Below are positions 1-10,550 of a DNA stretch of 64,000 nucleotides, piece after piece (position 1 is the stretch's first letter; every line of letters starts with the position of its first letter). Location of the stretch: positions 13,373,001 through 13,437,000 of the forward strand of contig CM032128.1 in NCBI GenBank assembly GCA_018894105.1, read 5' to 3'. The notes below the pieces were generated by a model. It had not been told where the DNA came from. It saw only the letters and a list, made by a program, of their open reading frames with translations, and made no database searches. Origin of the DNA: Jacaranda mimosifolia (taxonomy: Eukaryota > Streptophyta > Magnoliopsida > Lamiales > Bignoniaceae). Made by a program: the position numbers and the translations under genes.

Positions 1-58
1 ATCAACTGGTATAATATTTCATAGGAAAATATCCTAAATTCACATAATCACCCAAATA

Positions 59-64
59 TTTATT
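59..64 (-). terminator. Possible polyadenylation signal of the SMR-like gene
   Basis: AATAAA on the minus strand, about 340 nt downstream of the stop codon of the SMR-like CDS. The 1-407 stretch has no other recognisable gene and is plausibly its 3' UTR. Such hexamers are common by chance in AT-rich DNA, so support is weak. Confidence 0.3.
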
Positions 65-407
65 TGACATTTGCTCTAAAGTTATTCCAAATTATCCAAC
101 CAACACATATTCCAAAAATTTACAAGCCAAAACATGTACAAGCAGATCAATTTCTTTTCTCGGAGCTGGTCTTAGAATTCTTACACCCCACAAAAGGAAA
201 AAACAACCGTATGTAGAAGAGCTCTCCAAGACCAACTTGCATATACACAAAGATCAAAGTCAACCACAAAACTACAAATGCGTATTACATGCAACAAAAC
301 TACACAAGAGAATAATACAACTTTAATTTACCATAGAAGAGAGAAAACAACACATATATACTGTTTTCACTCTGCTGCCAAAAACAAACGCCGTATGATC
401 CTTCTAC

Positions 408-638
408 CTAAGCACAAGCTTCAGGCCTTGGTCGCACCGCAAACAGCTGCTCCAGGTCAGGCGACTGAAAGTACCCGTTTTTCTGTGGCTCCCTCTTCCC
501 TGCGCGGTCGAGAAGGGGCTTCTTTCTTGGTGGCGGAGGTGGTGTAGACCTCACCGGAATGCCATGTTTTGGAGTAGAACATCCTTTATCCGCCGTCGCC
601 ACCGCCAACACCTCCTCACCAGACGGTGTTGCTATTTC

Positions 639-641
<3 letters not shown>
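408..641 (-). CDS. SIAMESE-RELATED (SMR) type cyclin-dependent kinase inhibitor, 77 aa
   Basis: Small intronless ORF. Family knowledge: SIAMESE/SMR proteins are plant-specific nuclear inhibitors of CDK-cyclin complexes that promote endoreduplication or cell-cycle arrest. Seen here: a CSTPK segment at residues 21-25 followed by IP (28-29), a proline run ending PPPPRKKP (35-42), and a C-terminal [13 protein letters not shown] block (55-67). That order (TP box, PPxPRKK box, F-x-x-PDLE-x-F box) is the SMR layout, and 77 aa fits the small SMR4-like members. The reading frame stays open upstream for 22 codons, but those encode a (CA)n-derived His-Thr run; the ATG at 639-641 starts the conserved-looking protein and is the better start. 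No frameshift or stop is visible, so this is the only likely functional gene in the window. The exact SMR subgroup cannot be assigned by eye. Confidence 0.75.

Positions 642-675
<34 letters not shown>
641..675. repeat. (TG)n dinucleotide microsatellite
   Basis: About 17 uninterrupted TG units ((CA)n on the gene strand), abutting the ATG of the SMR-like gene and so lying in its 5' UTR. Its length is likely variable between individuals. Confidence 0.95.
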
Positions 676-679
<4 letters not shown>

Positions 680-803
680 TATTGTAAGATAAAGAGAACA
701 GAAACACCAGTTTGTGTTGTGCGTGTTTTTTAGTGTTGGACGTAGCTTCAAGAAAATGAACAATCAGACTTTTGGTGTGAGGTTCGGGATAATAAAAAAT
801 GAT

Positions 804-903
804 GTTATATTTTGGCGGTGGGGGGATTTTGGCGGGTTCTGGAAGGTGCTACAAATGTGTGGTGGAGAGTGGAGACAGATAGGTCGCATTTTGAGTCCAC
901 GTG
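804..903 (-). promoter_or_regulatory. Putative SMR-like gene promoter: TATA-like, two E2F-like sites, G-box
   Basis: A TATA-like AAATATAAC on the minus strand (804-812) lies about 165 nt upstream of the ATG. Beside it are two matches to the plant E2F consensus WTTSSCSS: TTTGGCGG at 811-818 and TTTGGCGGG at 828-836. A G-box CACGTG lies at 898-903, and another at 1298-1303. E2F sites fit a cell-cycle gene. Their use, and the transcription start, are inferred. Confidence 0.45.
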
Positions 904-1009
904 TTGGGCTAACAAGGGTTTTCGTCCACATCAAACGGGGACATCTGGTGATCTAACTACCGTTCGATTCCGGTGCGATGGCGGGACGTTCGGGCGGTAA
1001 AATCAAGCT

Positions 1010-2250
1010 GCCAACGCGGTTTGAATGTAAGCCACATTGGCTGGGAGCCTGGGATGGATCATGGGTAGGGTTACTGGAACTCACTCTCTATTCCTGGACC
1101 CCACACATCACCGCCTGATGCTCCGTGTCATCAGCCACTTGCGCGACTCTCAGTTAATCTTAAAATATAAATAAATAAATTAGGATTTCGTCCGCTACTT
1201 TGAGTATAATTACTTCTATAAATTATTTATTCTCCGAATGAGTGTTAAGAATTGCCGGTGATGTCATTCGGAGTTCGGACTTCTAGCGATATTTTTGCAC
1301 GTGTGAAGTTTATTGTATGGTTGATATGTAAAAATGAAGTGGGAATGAAATAAATATTTTTAATTTTATTTTAAAATTCAGGATTGATATAATATAAGAA
1401 TATGAGTCCTTATTACTGTAGAATTCTCATTTCTAAAAATATAAGTTTAGTTATTCTCAATCTATTATGAAAGAAATTATCTTTTTATTTAACAAAATTA
1501 CCTTATAATATTTAATAACAGAAATTTAAACCATCAAAAAAACCTTGTATATATCTTGTTGATAGTATCTTCTTATCTATAAAGGATTTCTTTTATAATA
1601 TTCAAACTACATTAAAAGAAAAATCAATTAGATATCGCATCCTCTTATTTTTGTCCATAAAAAATTATTTTTACTTTTCAAAGTATAAATAAATCATTAT
1701 TTTTGTCATACACTTTTACAAAATAAAACATTAAAGATTGCATAAAGAGCATAAAATTATCATATATAAATAATTTATCAATAATATGTTTTATTTTAAT
1801 AATTCTTGTACTAAAGAATAATTTGATCATTTAAAATACTTTAATTTCATTCTTATCTATCATTGTTAAATACCAGTTACGATATTGAAATCAAGTGAAG
1901 AATGACGTTTTCATTCTTTTCTCATTCCTTTATAGCTTATATTAACATCATTCATTTCCCATGTACATTCATTTCTAAAGTCATTCCATTTTCACTTAAT
2001 TTTATTCATGCATACTAATCACCACCCCACCTTATATTAGGGAATTGGTATCAACGACATCCGCTTAGATTGGTGAGGTTTATTCATTTTTAACTTTTTT
2101 AAACATTTCAAGAAGAAAGAGAAGAATATATGAGAAAAGCTAAAAGCGCATGTACGAAGGGAAATGCATATATACAATTGATAAATTTAATTTGTTTCAT
2201 TATCATTTTTGTAGTAACTTTGATCCATTTTGACTTTCATTTACTAGATG
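1010..2250. other. AT-rich intergenic DNA with a weak terminal inverted repeat
   Basis: No gene seen. Roughly 1331-1354 (containing GTGGGAATGAAAT) and the reverse complement of about 1965-2000 (containing TGGAATGA) are similar but imperfect, as in an eroded miniature inverted-repeat element. The remainder is homopolymer-rich AT sequence. Confidence 0.3.
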
Positions 2251-2861
2251 TAGGGACGTAAATAGATGTTTAATGGATCGAATACATTGTTTCTATATTC
2301 GTATCCGTTTAATTTTTCGAATATTCGGATACAGATACGGATTTGACGGATATTTAAAAATGATATCCAAATTTGTATCCGTCGAATATCGGTCGGATTT
2401 GGATATATCCGTATTTAATTATAATTATTCAAATGCAATCATATTTTATTAAATTTATACGTATTCGAATTATTATTTCATATTCATATTGATGATAATT
2501 ATTTACATATCCATTTACGAATATTCAAATACGTAAATTTACTTTTAAATTTACTTCAATTTTTCCTCTATATTACAATAATTTTTTAAATGTATTCTTT
2601 TTTCTTCCCAATTCTTCAATTAATATATATATATATGAATTATGAGATTTTTATTGAAAAATATAAATAATATATTATTTAATAAATATATATTCAGATC
2701 GGATACGCATTTACCATATTCGTATCCATTTATAATTGGATATCTACTAATTGAATATGGATAACATTCGCTTTAAATGAAAACGGATAAATTTTGTATA
2801 AACGGATACGAATACGAACACGAACGGTAAACGAATTTTTGAATATCCATTTGCAGTCTTA
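2251..2861. mobile_element. Non-autonomous hAT-type DNA transposon, 611 bp
   Basis: The left end begins TAGGGACGTAAATAGATG; the reverse complement of the right end reads TAAGACTGCAAATGGATAT, an imperfect terminal inverted repeat of the plant hAT type. It is flanked by 8-bp near-identical duplications, ACTAGATG (2243-2250) and GCTAGATG (2862-2869), the length diagnostic for hAT. The interior has no transposase ORF but is packed with subterminal copies of a GGATACG/GGATAT motif in both orientations, typical of transposase binding regions. Orientation cannot be defined. Confidence 0.75.
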
Positions 2862-2869
2862 GCTAGATG

Positions 2870-3106
2870 CATAGGAAAAGGTTCACGACGATTTGTATTT
2901 TTTAATATGTACGTGATACGTGTTAGTTTGTTGTAATTAATACTTTCTATATTTTTTTTATATATGTGTGTATACATATATTATGCATATTATGCTAATT
3001 AATGCTTTTCTTATGTTGTATGGGGACATAAACACTGTGATAATAGATCACTTTAGATGAAAAAAAAAAAGATAAAATTGGTGAGACTTAATGAAAATTA
3101 ATGCGA
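2870..3106. other. Noncoding spacer
   Basis: AT-rich DNA between the hAT element and the TRIM, with a short TA-rich tract near 2950-2980 and an A run at 3060-3070. Nothing else recognisable. Confidence 0.5.
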
Positions 3107-3295
3107 TTCCATGATAAATGGATCTTGGGTTTAACTTAATTCCAAAAGTTAACTTGTGAAGTGAGGGTTGTCCAAACCTATATATCTAGTCCAAAACATA
3201 TCTACTCAATCGATATGGGACATGTAACACACCCCCTGCACGCCCATGAGCTGGAGCGTGGAATAAATAGGTGTCCAGACACCGGGAATATCCCT

Positions 3296-3308
3296 GGCTC
3301 TGATACCA
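3296..3308 (-). other. TRIM primer-binding site (initiator-Met tRNA)
   Basis: TGGTATCAGAGCC on the minus strand, directly abutting the LTR end at 3309. It matches the usual plant LTR-element site complementary to the 3' end of initiator methionine tRNA. Confidence 0.85.
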
Positions 3309-3407
3309 TGATAAATGAACCTTGGTAAATAGGTAGCTTCTTTTGCTTGGAGTAATGACAAACATCACAACAATAATCTTTTGGCAATGTGAAGTGAGGG
3401 TTGTCCA

Positions 3408-4707
3408 TGTTGGAATTATTCATCACCAGCGTTTGTATCAAATAAGCAGTAGCATAAAATAATAGCATATAATTAACATATGAAATGTATCATCACAACC
3501 GAAAAATTAAGAAAACAGAAACTTGAGAAAACAAACAAGGAACAATAATTATATTAGAACTTAAATTGAGTCGAGGCTTGCACAAAAGCAGCTTCCTTAA
3601 GGTTTTAACTGCCTCCCAATGGTGCATGAGGACTCTTAACGGATAACCTCCCAAGATACAATGACTCGGCCGGACAAAGGCTACACTCCAATTTCCTGGA
3701 TTCCAAACCCTAAACTAACTTGAACATCTGTTTATATGCAAAAATGAATGCTCTTATGCTTTGAGAGTGCATATGTATGTTGTATGCTTTTTTGATTATG
3801 AATGCATGAATGTACCACCCCTCTCCCCCCCCCTCCCCCAATATTTATAGATGCTAGGTACCTAATAGCATGAGATACGACTGTATGCCCATCAGACATG
3901 TTAAAGGTTGTAAATAAAGATGATGACCTTTAGTTTGAAATTTTAAGGACATAGCTACAGAATTTCAATCAAAAAGAGATGGCTACAATTGTTTGAAATT
4001 TTTGGACATGACCATTAGGAGAGAAATAATATTGTATTGGTTCTCAAAATCAAAAATTATGATAATGTAATTAGTATATTAAAATATTATATTTATTTTA
4101 AATAAATTTTTTCTAAAAAAATAATATTCTGACTGCACACCCTCACCCCACTCCCACGCCCACGCCAACATAATTATTATATTAAAATATTATATTTATT
4201 TTAAATAAATTTTCTCTAAAAAGACAATATTCGGACTCCACACCCGTACCCATGCCCACTCCTACGCCCACCCCCACCCCGATCTGAGCCAAGCCAGCCA
4301 GACTGACGAGCGGTGTGCGCGTGTGGTTCATTGCAATCAAATCCACACTCATGTAGGTCCTCTCCCCTCCAAAGAAATGGGTACCCCCAAAGGGGTCCAA
4401 CCCCTTAGGCCACACCCAAGTTATTTAAATAGCTCAATTCTAGCTTTAGGTTCTAATGTGAGATGGACACTTTCAAGTTATCCATCTATACACATGTCTT
4501 AGCTATTCCTTAACTCATTTTTCATTTTTTAGATCAATTTTCTCATTCACTCCCTTATTAATTTTTGGCACATAAACACTTAATAAACATCTCCTCAATA
4601 AGATAAAATTATTAGTTTAAAAGTCATTAATTTTGACCTCATAAAACTCTCATTAAGTTATAACCAAAGTTGGTGGGTTATCACTCATATATGCCAAAAA
4701 TCTTACA
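3408..4707 (-). repeat. 3' LTR of copia A
   Basis: About 1300 bp against about 1004 bp for its partner. The excess comes from extra sequence around 3745-3900, including CT-rich runs, and a tandem duplication of about 100 bp (about 4066-4140 and 4167-4247, each containing TATTAAAATATTATATTTAT). Confidence 0.85.
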
Positions 4708-5299
4708 ATCCCCCACATGAATGAGCAAATTGTCTTATAGGTATACTTATGAATGTAATGATATGACAGAGGTTCAGCTCAAATGGTAAGGCATCAGGAA
4801 AGGTAGCTTTGCCTTTGAACATTCCCAAGTGAGAACTATTGAGTGCACTTGCCAAGCAGTGAACGTGGTGTCTTGAACTATTCAACTTTTGTGTACACCA
4901 AGACAATAGAACTACACACAATACCACTTAATAGTCAACTTTTGTGGTTCATGTTGCGTTCATTTTGGCCCAGAACAACTCTTTGAATTCATGAGTACTA
5001 CTCTAAAAATCCAACCTTATAATTCTCATATGATTAGCCCAATCCCTACCCACATAGGTGACTTTTCATTAAGAGGTTTCTGATGTACCCCTACTCGAAA
5101 TATCAAGATATGAGAGTCATTAAAAGAAATGTTAACCTTAGAACTTTTGCAGGACACATTGTCTGCTCATCAACAGAATGGGCAAGAGGTGTTGAGAGCT
5201 TCATCCCCCCCACCACAATGCTTTCCACGCCAAGACAGAATTGTATAACTTGTTTTTCCCTTTGAACCTACTTCATGGGATCTCTAATCACGTAGGTAG

Positions 5300-5957
5300 G
5301 GTTCTCGTTATGGTGACTCAATTAATTAAAGGCTTCAGCCCTATTCCCTCCGTTGTTTTAGTTACTTGCTCCCTATTTACACCTTTGGTTAGCCATTCGG
5401 AAAGGTTATCTTTAGACTTCACGTAGTCAATTAAGATAGATCCACTAGAGAGCAGTTGTCTAATAGTCTCCTCCATATATGTCTAGACTTACCGTTATAC
5501 ATATTATTCTATGCCCTTCCTATAGCAGATTGGCTATCACAGTAAATGCAAATCGCTGGCATAGGCTTTGGCCAGTTTGGAATGTCTTCCAAAAATTAGC
5601 GTAGTCATTCAGCCTCCTCATCTGCTTTATCCAAAGAGATGAACTCCGATTCCATCGTTGATTTAGCTATGCAGCTCCACTTATACTAAATACATATCCA
5701 TTCGTGGACTTGGACTCGTTTGAGTCAAATATCCAATTGGCATCGCTTTATCCCTCAATTACAGTTGCATATCTATTATAATGCAACCTATACTTCGTAG
5801 TTTGTTTTAAGTATCTTAGTACTCTAACAATAGCGTTCCAATGCTTTTGTCCAGGGTTGCTCGTGTATCTACTTAGCTTACCTACTGTATATGCAATATC
5901 TGGCCTCATGCAATTCATAATGTACATGAGACTTCCAATTATACTCGTGTATTCCAC
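5300..5957 (-). pseudogene. Copia A RNase H remnant
   Basis: The longest open part (5748-5957) contains RPDIAY and [13 protein letters not shown], the copia block joining RT and RNase H. Further segments towards 5300 read like SDANW, SKSTNGYVF and STIESEF, the RNase H active-site blocks, and end in a KPLIN-like terminus. The frame is broken several times. The stretch 4717-5299, between here and the purine tract, is element 3' untranslated sequence. Confidence 0.75.
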
Positions 5958-5959
5958 TT

Positions 5960-6835
5960 CAACCTTTCATTCACGTTTATTCTTGGTAAGCTATTGCTTG
6001 CATCTATCGGTATTTTCACCGGACTATGATAAAGATTTAGAAACTTTTGTAAAATTTTCTCAATTTAGTGCGACTGTGTTAATGCTATCCCATCCGGTGT
6101 TCTTATAATTTTAATTCCAAGTATGACATCAACAAAGCCTATATCTTTCATATCAAAATTGCGACTTAGCAATTTCTTTATCTCTTTGTTTATGTCACTG
6201 TTGCTTCCATGATTAGCATATCATCCATATATAGACGTACAATGACATACTCAGTTGATGTACACTCTAATATACACACACTTGTCACACTCATTAATTT
6301 TGAAGCCATTGCCTATCATTACTTGATCAAATTTAAGGTGCTATCGTTTGGGTGCTTGTTTTAAGTCGTATAATAATTTAATTAACTTACAAACCCTTCG
6401 AGTTGTTCCACCATTTAAGAATGCTGATTTTACATTCATTTGATGGATCTCACGATTATTAATAGCGGCAAATGCAATTAATAACGAGATTGAAGTTGTT
6501 CTAGTTACTAGTGAATACGCATCAAAGTAGTCAAGCCCTTTCTTCTGTCAGTACCCTTTGACTACTAACCTCGCCTTGTACTTGTCTATCATACCATTAG
6601 CTTTCATTTTCCTCTTGAAAATCCACTTACACCCTAAGTGTTTATTTTCAAGAGGTAAATCTACTAGTTCCCAAGTATGATTATGTATGATGGACTTTAT
6701 TTCACTATTTACTGCTTCCTTCCACAACAGAGCTTCTGAGGTGGTCATTGCTTCAGTAAATGTCCTCAGTTCACTTTCTAATATGTAAGTCAAGAAATTG
6801 GGTCCAAAGAATTTGGCCATTCTAGCTCTTTTGCT
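5960..6835 (-). pseudogene. Copia A reverse transcriptase remnant
   Basis: The N-terminal part (6548-6820) carries SEALLWKEAVNSEIKSI, NHTWELVDLP and CKWIFKRK, the entry to the copia RVT_2 domain. An AFLNG motif follows near 6430, then an apparent deletion of the segment that normally holds the DEEVYM/QPEGF block, then YDLKQAPKR. The catalytic motif appears as YMDD near 6215, in a different frame from its neighbours. It is not functional. Confidence 0.8.
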
Positions 6836-6899
6836 ACGTCTCGGCTCTAAGTCCTTTTTGCTCGACTCTTGAATTTCTCAAGATCTTTTAAATATCACT

Positions 6900-7786
6900 C
6901 ACCCTTCTTCTTTTTTCTATCGAAATATTTCTTCAAAGAAGCTTGCATTCCTTGACTCAATTATCGATTGACTTGAACATCGTCAATATCAGATTTATGT
7001 ACAAGGAACCAATAAGCGGCGCTATGTTGTGCGTAGCCAATAAAGATTCTGTCAACAGTTTTTGGTCCTATTTTGACCATTTTAGGAGGTGGTACTCGTA
7101 CTTTAGCTAGACACCCCCACACTTGAAGATATTGATAAGATGGGGGAGGCCCCTCCCATGCCTCATATGGTGTTTCTTATAATTTCTTTTGGGGTATTTT
7201 GTTAAGTAAACGATTTGAAGTCAACACTGCCTCTCCCCACATATTTTAAGATGCCTAGCATTAATTAATAATGCATTCATCATTTCTTTTCAAATTTAAT
7301 TTTTGCGCTCAGCAATACTATTTGATTGTGGGGCATAAGGTGCTATTACTTCATCGATTATTTCATGTTCAGCACAAAATTCTTCAAAGGGGTGAACATT
7401 TTCATCGCCTCTATCACTTCTAAATATTGTTATTTTCTTTCTAAGTTGATTCTCAACCTCATTCTTGTAATGTTTAAATACTTCAATAGCTTCATCCTTA
7501 CTTGAAAGTAAATAAACATGACAATATTTTGTGCAATCATCTATATAAGTTATAAAGTATCTTTTACCTCCTCTAGATTGCAATCATCTAATGGTTCAGT
7601 GCTTTTTTCTATTTCTTTAAAAGGAGTTTTTTTCATTTTTTCCTTAACGCAAATTTTGCACTTAGTTTTTATGTTAAAATCCAACTTAGGTAAAATTCCA
7701 CTTTTAGCTAGTTTATTTAAAGTACCAAAATTTAGATGCCCTAGTCTATGATGCCATAAATCTAGAGACTCCAACAAGTAAGCCAA
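6900..7786 (-). pseudogene. Copia A GAG-pre-integrase and integrase remnant
   Basis: 7550-7786 holds the zinc-binding lead-in (WHHRLGHLN then CKICVKEK), an HHCC-like arrangement. 7296-7583 holds the catalytic core: FITYIDD, a second Asp in RSDRGDEN and the Glu in SIAERKN, so the last two DDE positions are visible. The C-terminal part towards 6900 reads HNSAAYWFLVHKS. Frames change at least twice. Confidence 0.8.
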
Positions 7787-7788
7787 AT

Positions 7789-8190
7789 TTACTTTGTTCC
7801 ATTAGCAACAACTTTTGGTACATTTTTTGGTATGATGGTCATTAAATTCATTTTAAAAAGACTATCACATAAATATCCTTTTCTGACATATATACCATTT
7901 TTTGTAAGCACAAATTTGTTGGATTCAAAAACTAGTCTAAATCCATTCTTGCTAAGCATAGGACTTGATACTAAATTTCTTCTTATATTTGGCACATGAA
8001 GCACATTGTTGAGGGTCAGCTCCTTCCCAAAAGTCATTTTAAGCACCGCTTTGCCAATTCCATGCACCTTGGAAGTTGATAAGTTTCCTATGAACAAATT
8101 ATCATCCTTTGTATTCTCATATGTTGTGAACAAGCTTTTATCTAAGCACACGTGTTGAGTGGCCACGGTATCCACCCAAAATTATTTTGG
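7789..8190 (-). pseudogene. Copia A protease remnant
   Basis: 128 uninterrupted codons (8175 to 7789) beginning DTVATQHVC, where copia aspartic proteases usually have DTGAT; the glycine next to the catalytic Asp is replaced by valine. Downstream blocks (LTLNNVLHVPNIRRNLVS, FVLTKNGIYV) are typical of the region between protease and GAG-pre-integrase. Probably catalytically dead even where the frame is open. Confidence 0.75.
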
Positions 8191-8205
8191 ATTTTCAATT
8201 AGGTT

Positions 8206-9180
8206 CACCTCAGAAACCACTACAAAAAGGTTCTAAGTTATTAACGCCATTTGAGAGATTTTCAACTTCAGTCGTGTTTGCATGAGCAGCATTCTTCTTC
8301 CTTGAAAACCTTTTTTTCCTTGGAGTTTCTCCTTGCTGACAGTGCTTGCAGTCCTTTGCCCTATGGCCTGGCTTACTGTAAACATAGCAACTTCCTTCAA
8401 ATTTCATTTTCTTCCTTTTGTCATTTTGGTGGTCAGAAGCATCTCTTTTTCGGTTGTTAGAAAGACCCTATTCCATAATATTTGCTTTGCTCTCATAAGC
8501 ATTGCCAACACTTTTCTTTTTGGGAAGTCTGTTATCTTCTCTATTCTCAACCTCAAGATTAAATCCTCAAGATTCATCTCCTTATGTTTGTTCTTGAGGT
8601 AGTTTTTGAAGTCTTTCCATCCCTGGGGCAATTTTTCAATGAGTGCTACCACTTGAAATGATTTTCCAAGTGTCATTCCTTTGGCAGCCAACGCATGCAA
8701 TATCATCTGATATTCATTAACCTAGGGCATCACAGATTTTGAGTCAATCATAGTAAACTCAACAAACTTACCAACGACAAATTTCTTCATGCCGGCATCT
8801 TCCATTTTGTATTTTTTCTCAAATGATTCCCAAAGTTCCTCCATCGTAGCAATTGAACTATAAACATCATACAATGCATTGTCTAAACTATTGAGGATGT
8901 AATTTTGCACAAGAAATCCCTATGATTCCAAGCACTAATGGCTACCACAGTTTGCATATCAGGATTTTGCCCTAAGGCAGGATGTTTTTCATGCAGAAAC
9001 CTTGCTAAGTTCAGTGTAGTGAGATAAAACAACATCTTCTGCTGCCATCTTATAAAGTCCTTCCCATTGAACTTTTCTGGTTTCTTCGCTTGTCCGATTG
9101 CAACATGAGCAGGAGGTGTATTACCAACTGCAACTAGGACAGGAGAAACAGCAGCCGGAGGAGGAGCAACAGGATAAACT
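8206..9180 (-). pseudogene. Copia A gag remnant
   Basis: Capsid-like segments run from about 9180 downward: PEKFNGKDFIRWQQKM near 9090, then a segment ending DSKSVMP at 8722, then FQVVALIEKLPQGWKDFKNY near 8650. A zinc knuckle follows at about 8360-8400 (CYVYSKPGHRAKDC), whose second cysteine has become tyrosine. A frameshift near 8910 and a stop near 8715 break it. Confidence 0.75.
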
Positions 9181-9481
9181 ATACAGTGACGAATAAAGAT
9201 TTATATAACCAAGCATAACTTGAGCAGTTTATTAATAATTAGTATAATAATAGAACCACTTGTGCAGAAATAAAATATAAACAGGATACGTTTTCCATAG
9301 ATTTGTAGATACATATTTTATTTGCACACAAATTAAAGGACTTATAACTTAAGACAAAACATCAATTAAACTTTAAGAAATAACAAAATATCTATCTATA
9401 AAGACTTAAACAATTAAAAGCAGAATTGATGGTTGCTACTGACTACTTGAAACATAGAAAAAGGCACTAAAACTTTAAGTT

Positions 9482-10485
9482 TGTTGGAATTATTCATGCA
9501 CCAGTGTTTGTATCAAATAAGCAGTAGCATAAAACAATAGCATATAATTAACATATGACATGTATCATCACAACCGAAAAATTAAGAAAATAGAAACTTG
9601 AGAAAACAAACTAGGAACAATAATTATATTAGAACTTTAATTGAGTCGAGGCCTGCACAAATGCGACTTTCTTAAGGTTTTATCCGCCTCCTAATGGTGC
9701 ATGAGGACTCCTAACGGACAACCTCTCAAGATACAACGACCCGGCCATACAAAGGCTGCACTCCAATTGCCTAGACTCCAAACCCTAAATTGACTTGAAC
9801 CTCTGTTTATACACAAGAATGAATTATGACCTTTAATTTGAAATTTTAAGGACATTGCTACAGAATTTTAGCTAAAAAAAGATGGCTGCAATTGTTTGAA
9901 ATTTTTGGACATGACTATTAGGAGAGAAATAATATTGTATCAATTCTCAAAATCAAAAATTAAAATAAAATAATTATTACATTAAAATATTATACTTATT
10001 TTAAATAAAATTTCTCTAAAAAGATAATATTCGAACTGCACAACTGTGCCCGCGCCTGCACCTCGCCCCAATTCGAGTCGGGCGGTGTGCACGCGCGTGT
10101 GTGGTTCATTGCAATCAAACCCACACTCATGTAGGCCCTCTCCCCTCCAAAGAAATGGGTACCCCCAAAGGGTCCAACCCCTTAAGCCACACCCAAGTTA
10201 TTTAAATAGCTCAATTCTAGCTTTGAGTTCCAATGTGGGATAGACACTTTCAAGTTATCCATCCATACACATTTCATAGCTATTCCTTAACTCATTCTCC
10301 ATTTTTTAGCTCAATTTTCTCATTCCCCCCTTTATTAAATTTTTGGCATATAACCATATAATAAACATCTCCTCAATGACATAAAATTATTAGTTTAAAA
10401 GTCATTAATTTTGACCTTATAAAACTCTCATTAAGTTATAACCAAAGTTGGTGGGTTACCACTCATATATGCCAAAAATCTTAAA
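9482..10485 (-). repeat. 5' LTR of copia A
   Basis: About 1004 bp, matching 3408-4707 outside that copy's insertions, with scattered substitutions. The 9181-9481 stretch between this LTR and gag is the element leader and has no visible feature. Confidence 0.85.
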
Positions 10486-10550
10486 GTCAAAACCCATATA
10501 TCTAGTCTAGCACACATCTACTCAACTGTTATGGGACACGTTACATTCCA

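Larger units (their letters stand above)
3408..10485 (-). mobile_element. Ty1/copia retrotransposon A, near full length, degenerate
   Basis: Two direct repeats bound the element: 3408-4707 (3' LTR in element sense) and 9482-10485 (5' LTR). Both read TGTTGGAATTATTCA at the left and TCTTACA or TCTTAAA at the right. The purine tract GTGGGGGAT precedes the 3' LTR at 4708-4716. Flanks GTCCA (3403-3407) and GTCAA (10486-10490) form a 5-bp duplication with one mismatch, and the flanks rejoin to recreate the TRIM LTR. Gag, protease, integrase, RT and RNase H follow in copia order on the minus strand. No convincing primer-binding site is visible left of 9482. Many stops and frameshifts make it inactive. 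Confidence 0.9.
3112..10545 (-). mobile_element. TRIM (miniature LTR retroelement), right LTR split by copia element A
   Basis: On the minus strand it reads: LTR beginning TGTTAC or TGTAAC and ending TTATCA, primer-binding site TGGTATCAGAGCC (3296-3308), an internal region of only 79 bp (3230-3308), a purine tract GCAGGGGGTG, and the second LTR. The left LTR (3' in element sense) is 3112-3229. The right LTR is 3309-3407 plus about 10491-10545, interrupted by the nested copia. The 5-bp duplication TTCCA is perfect on both outer flanks (3107-3111 and 10546-10550). There is no coding capacity and no 5S rRNA-like segment as in Cassandra. Without the insertion it would be only about 0.35 kb. Confidence 0.85.

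Noticed and set aside
278..547. 89-codon plus-strand ORF
   Set aside because: Antisense shadow of the SMR-like gene; low complexity and no family resemblance.
781..1000. Plus-strand ORFs at 714-956 and 812-1000
   Set aside because: Overlap the G-rich promoter region of the SMR-like gene in two frames; no family resemblance.
3230..3308. Possible Cassandra-type element with 5S rRNA in its LTR
   Set aside because: The TRIM LTRs contain no 5S promoter boxes or 5S-like sequence.
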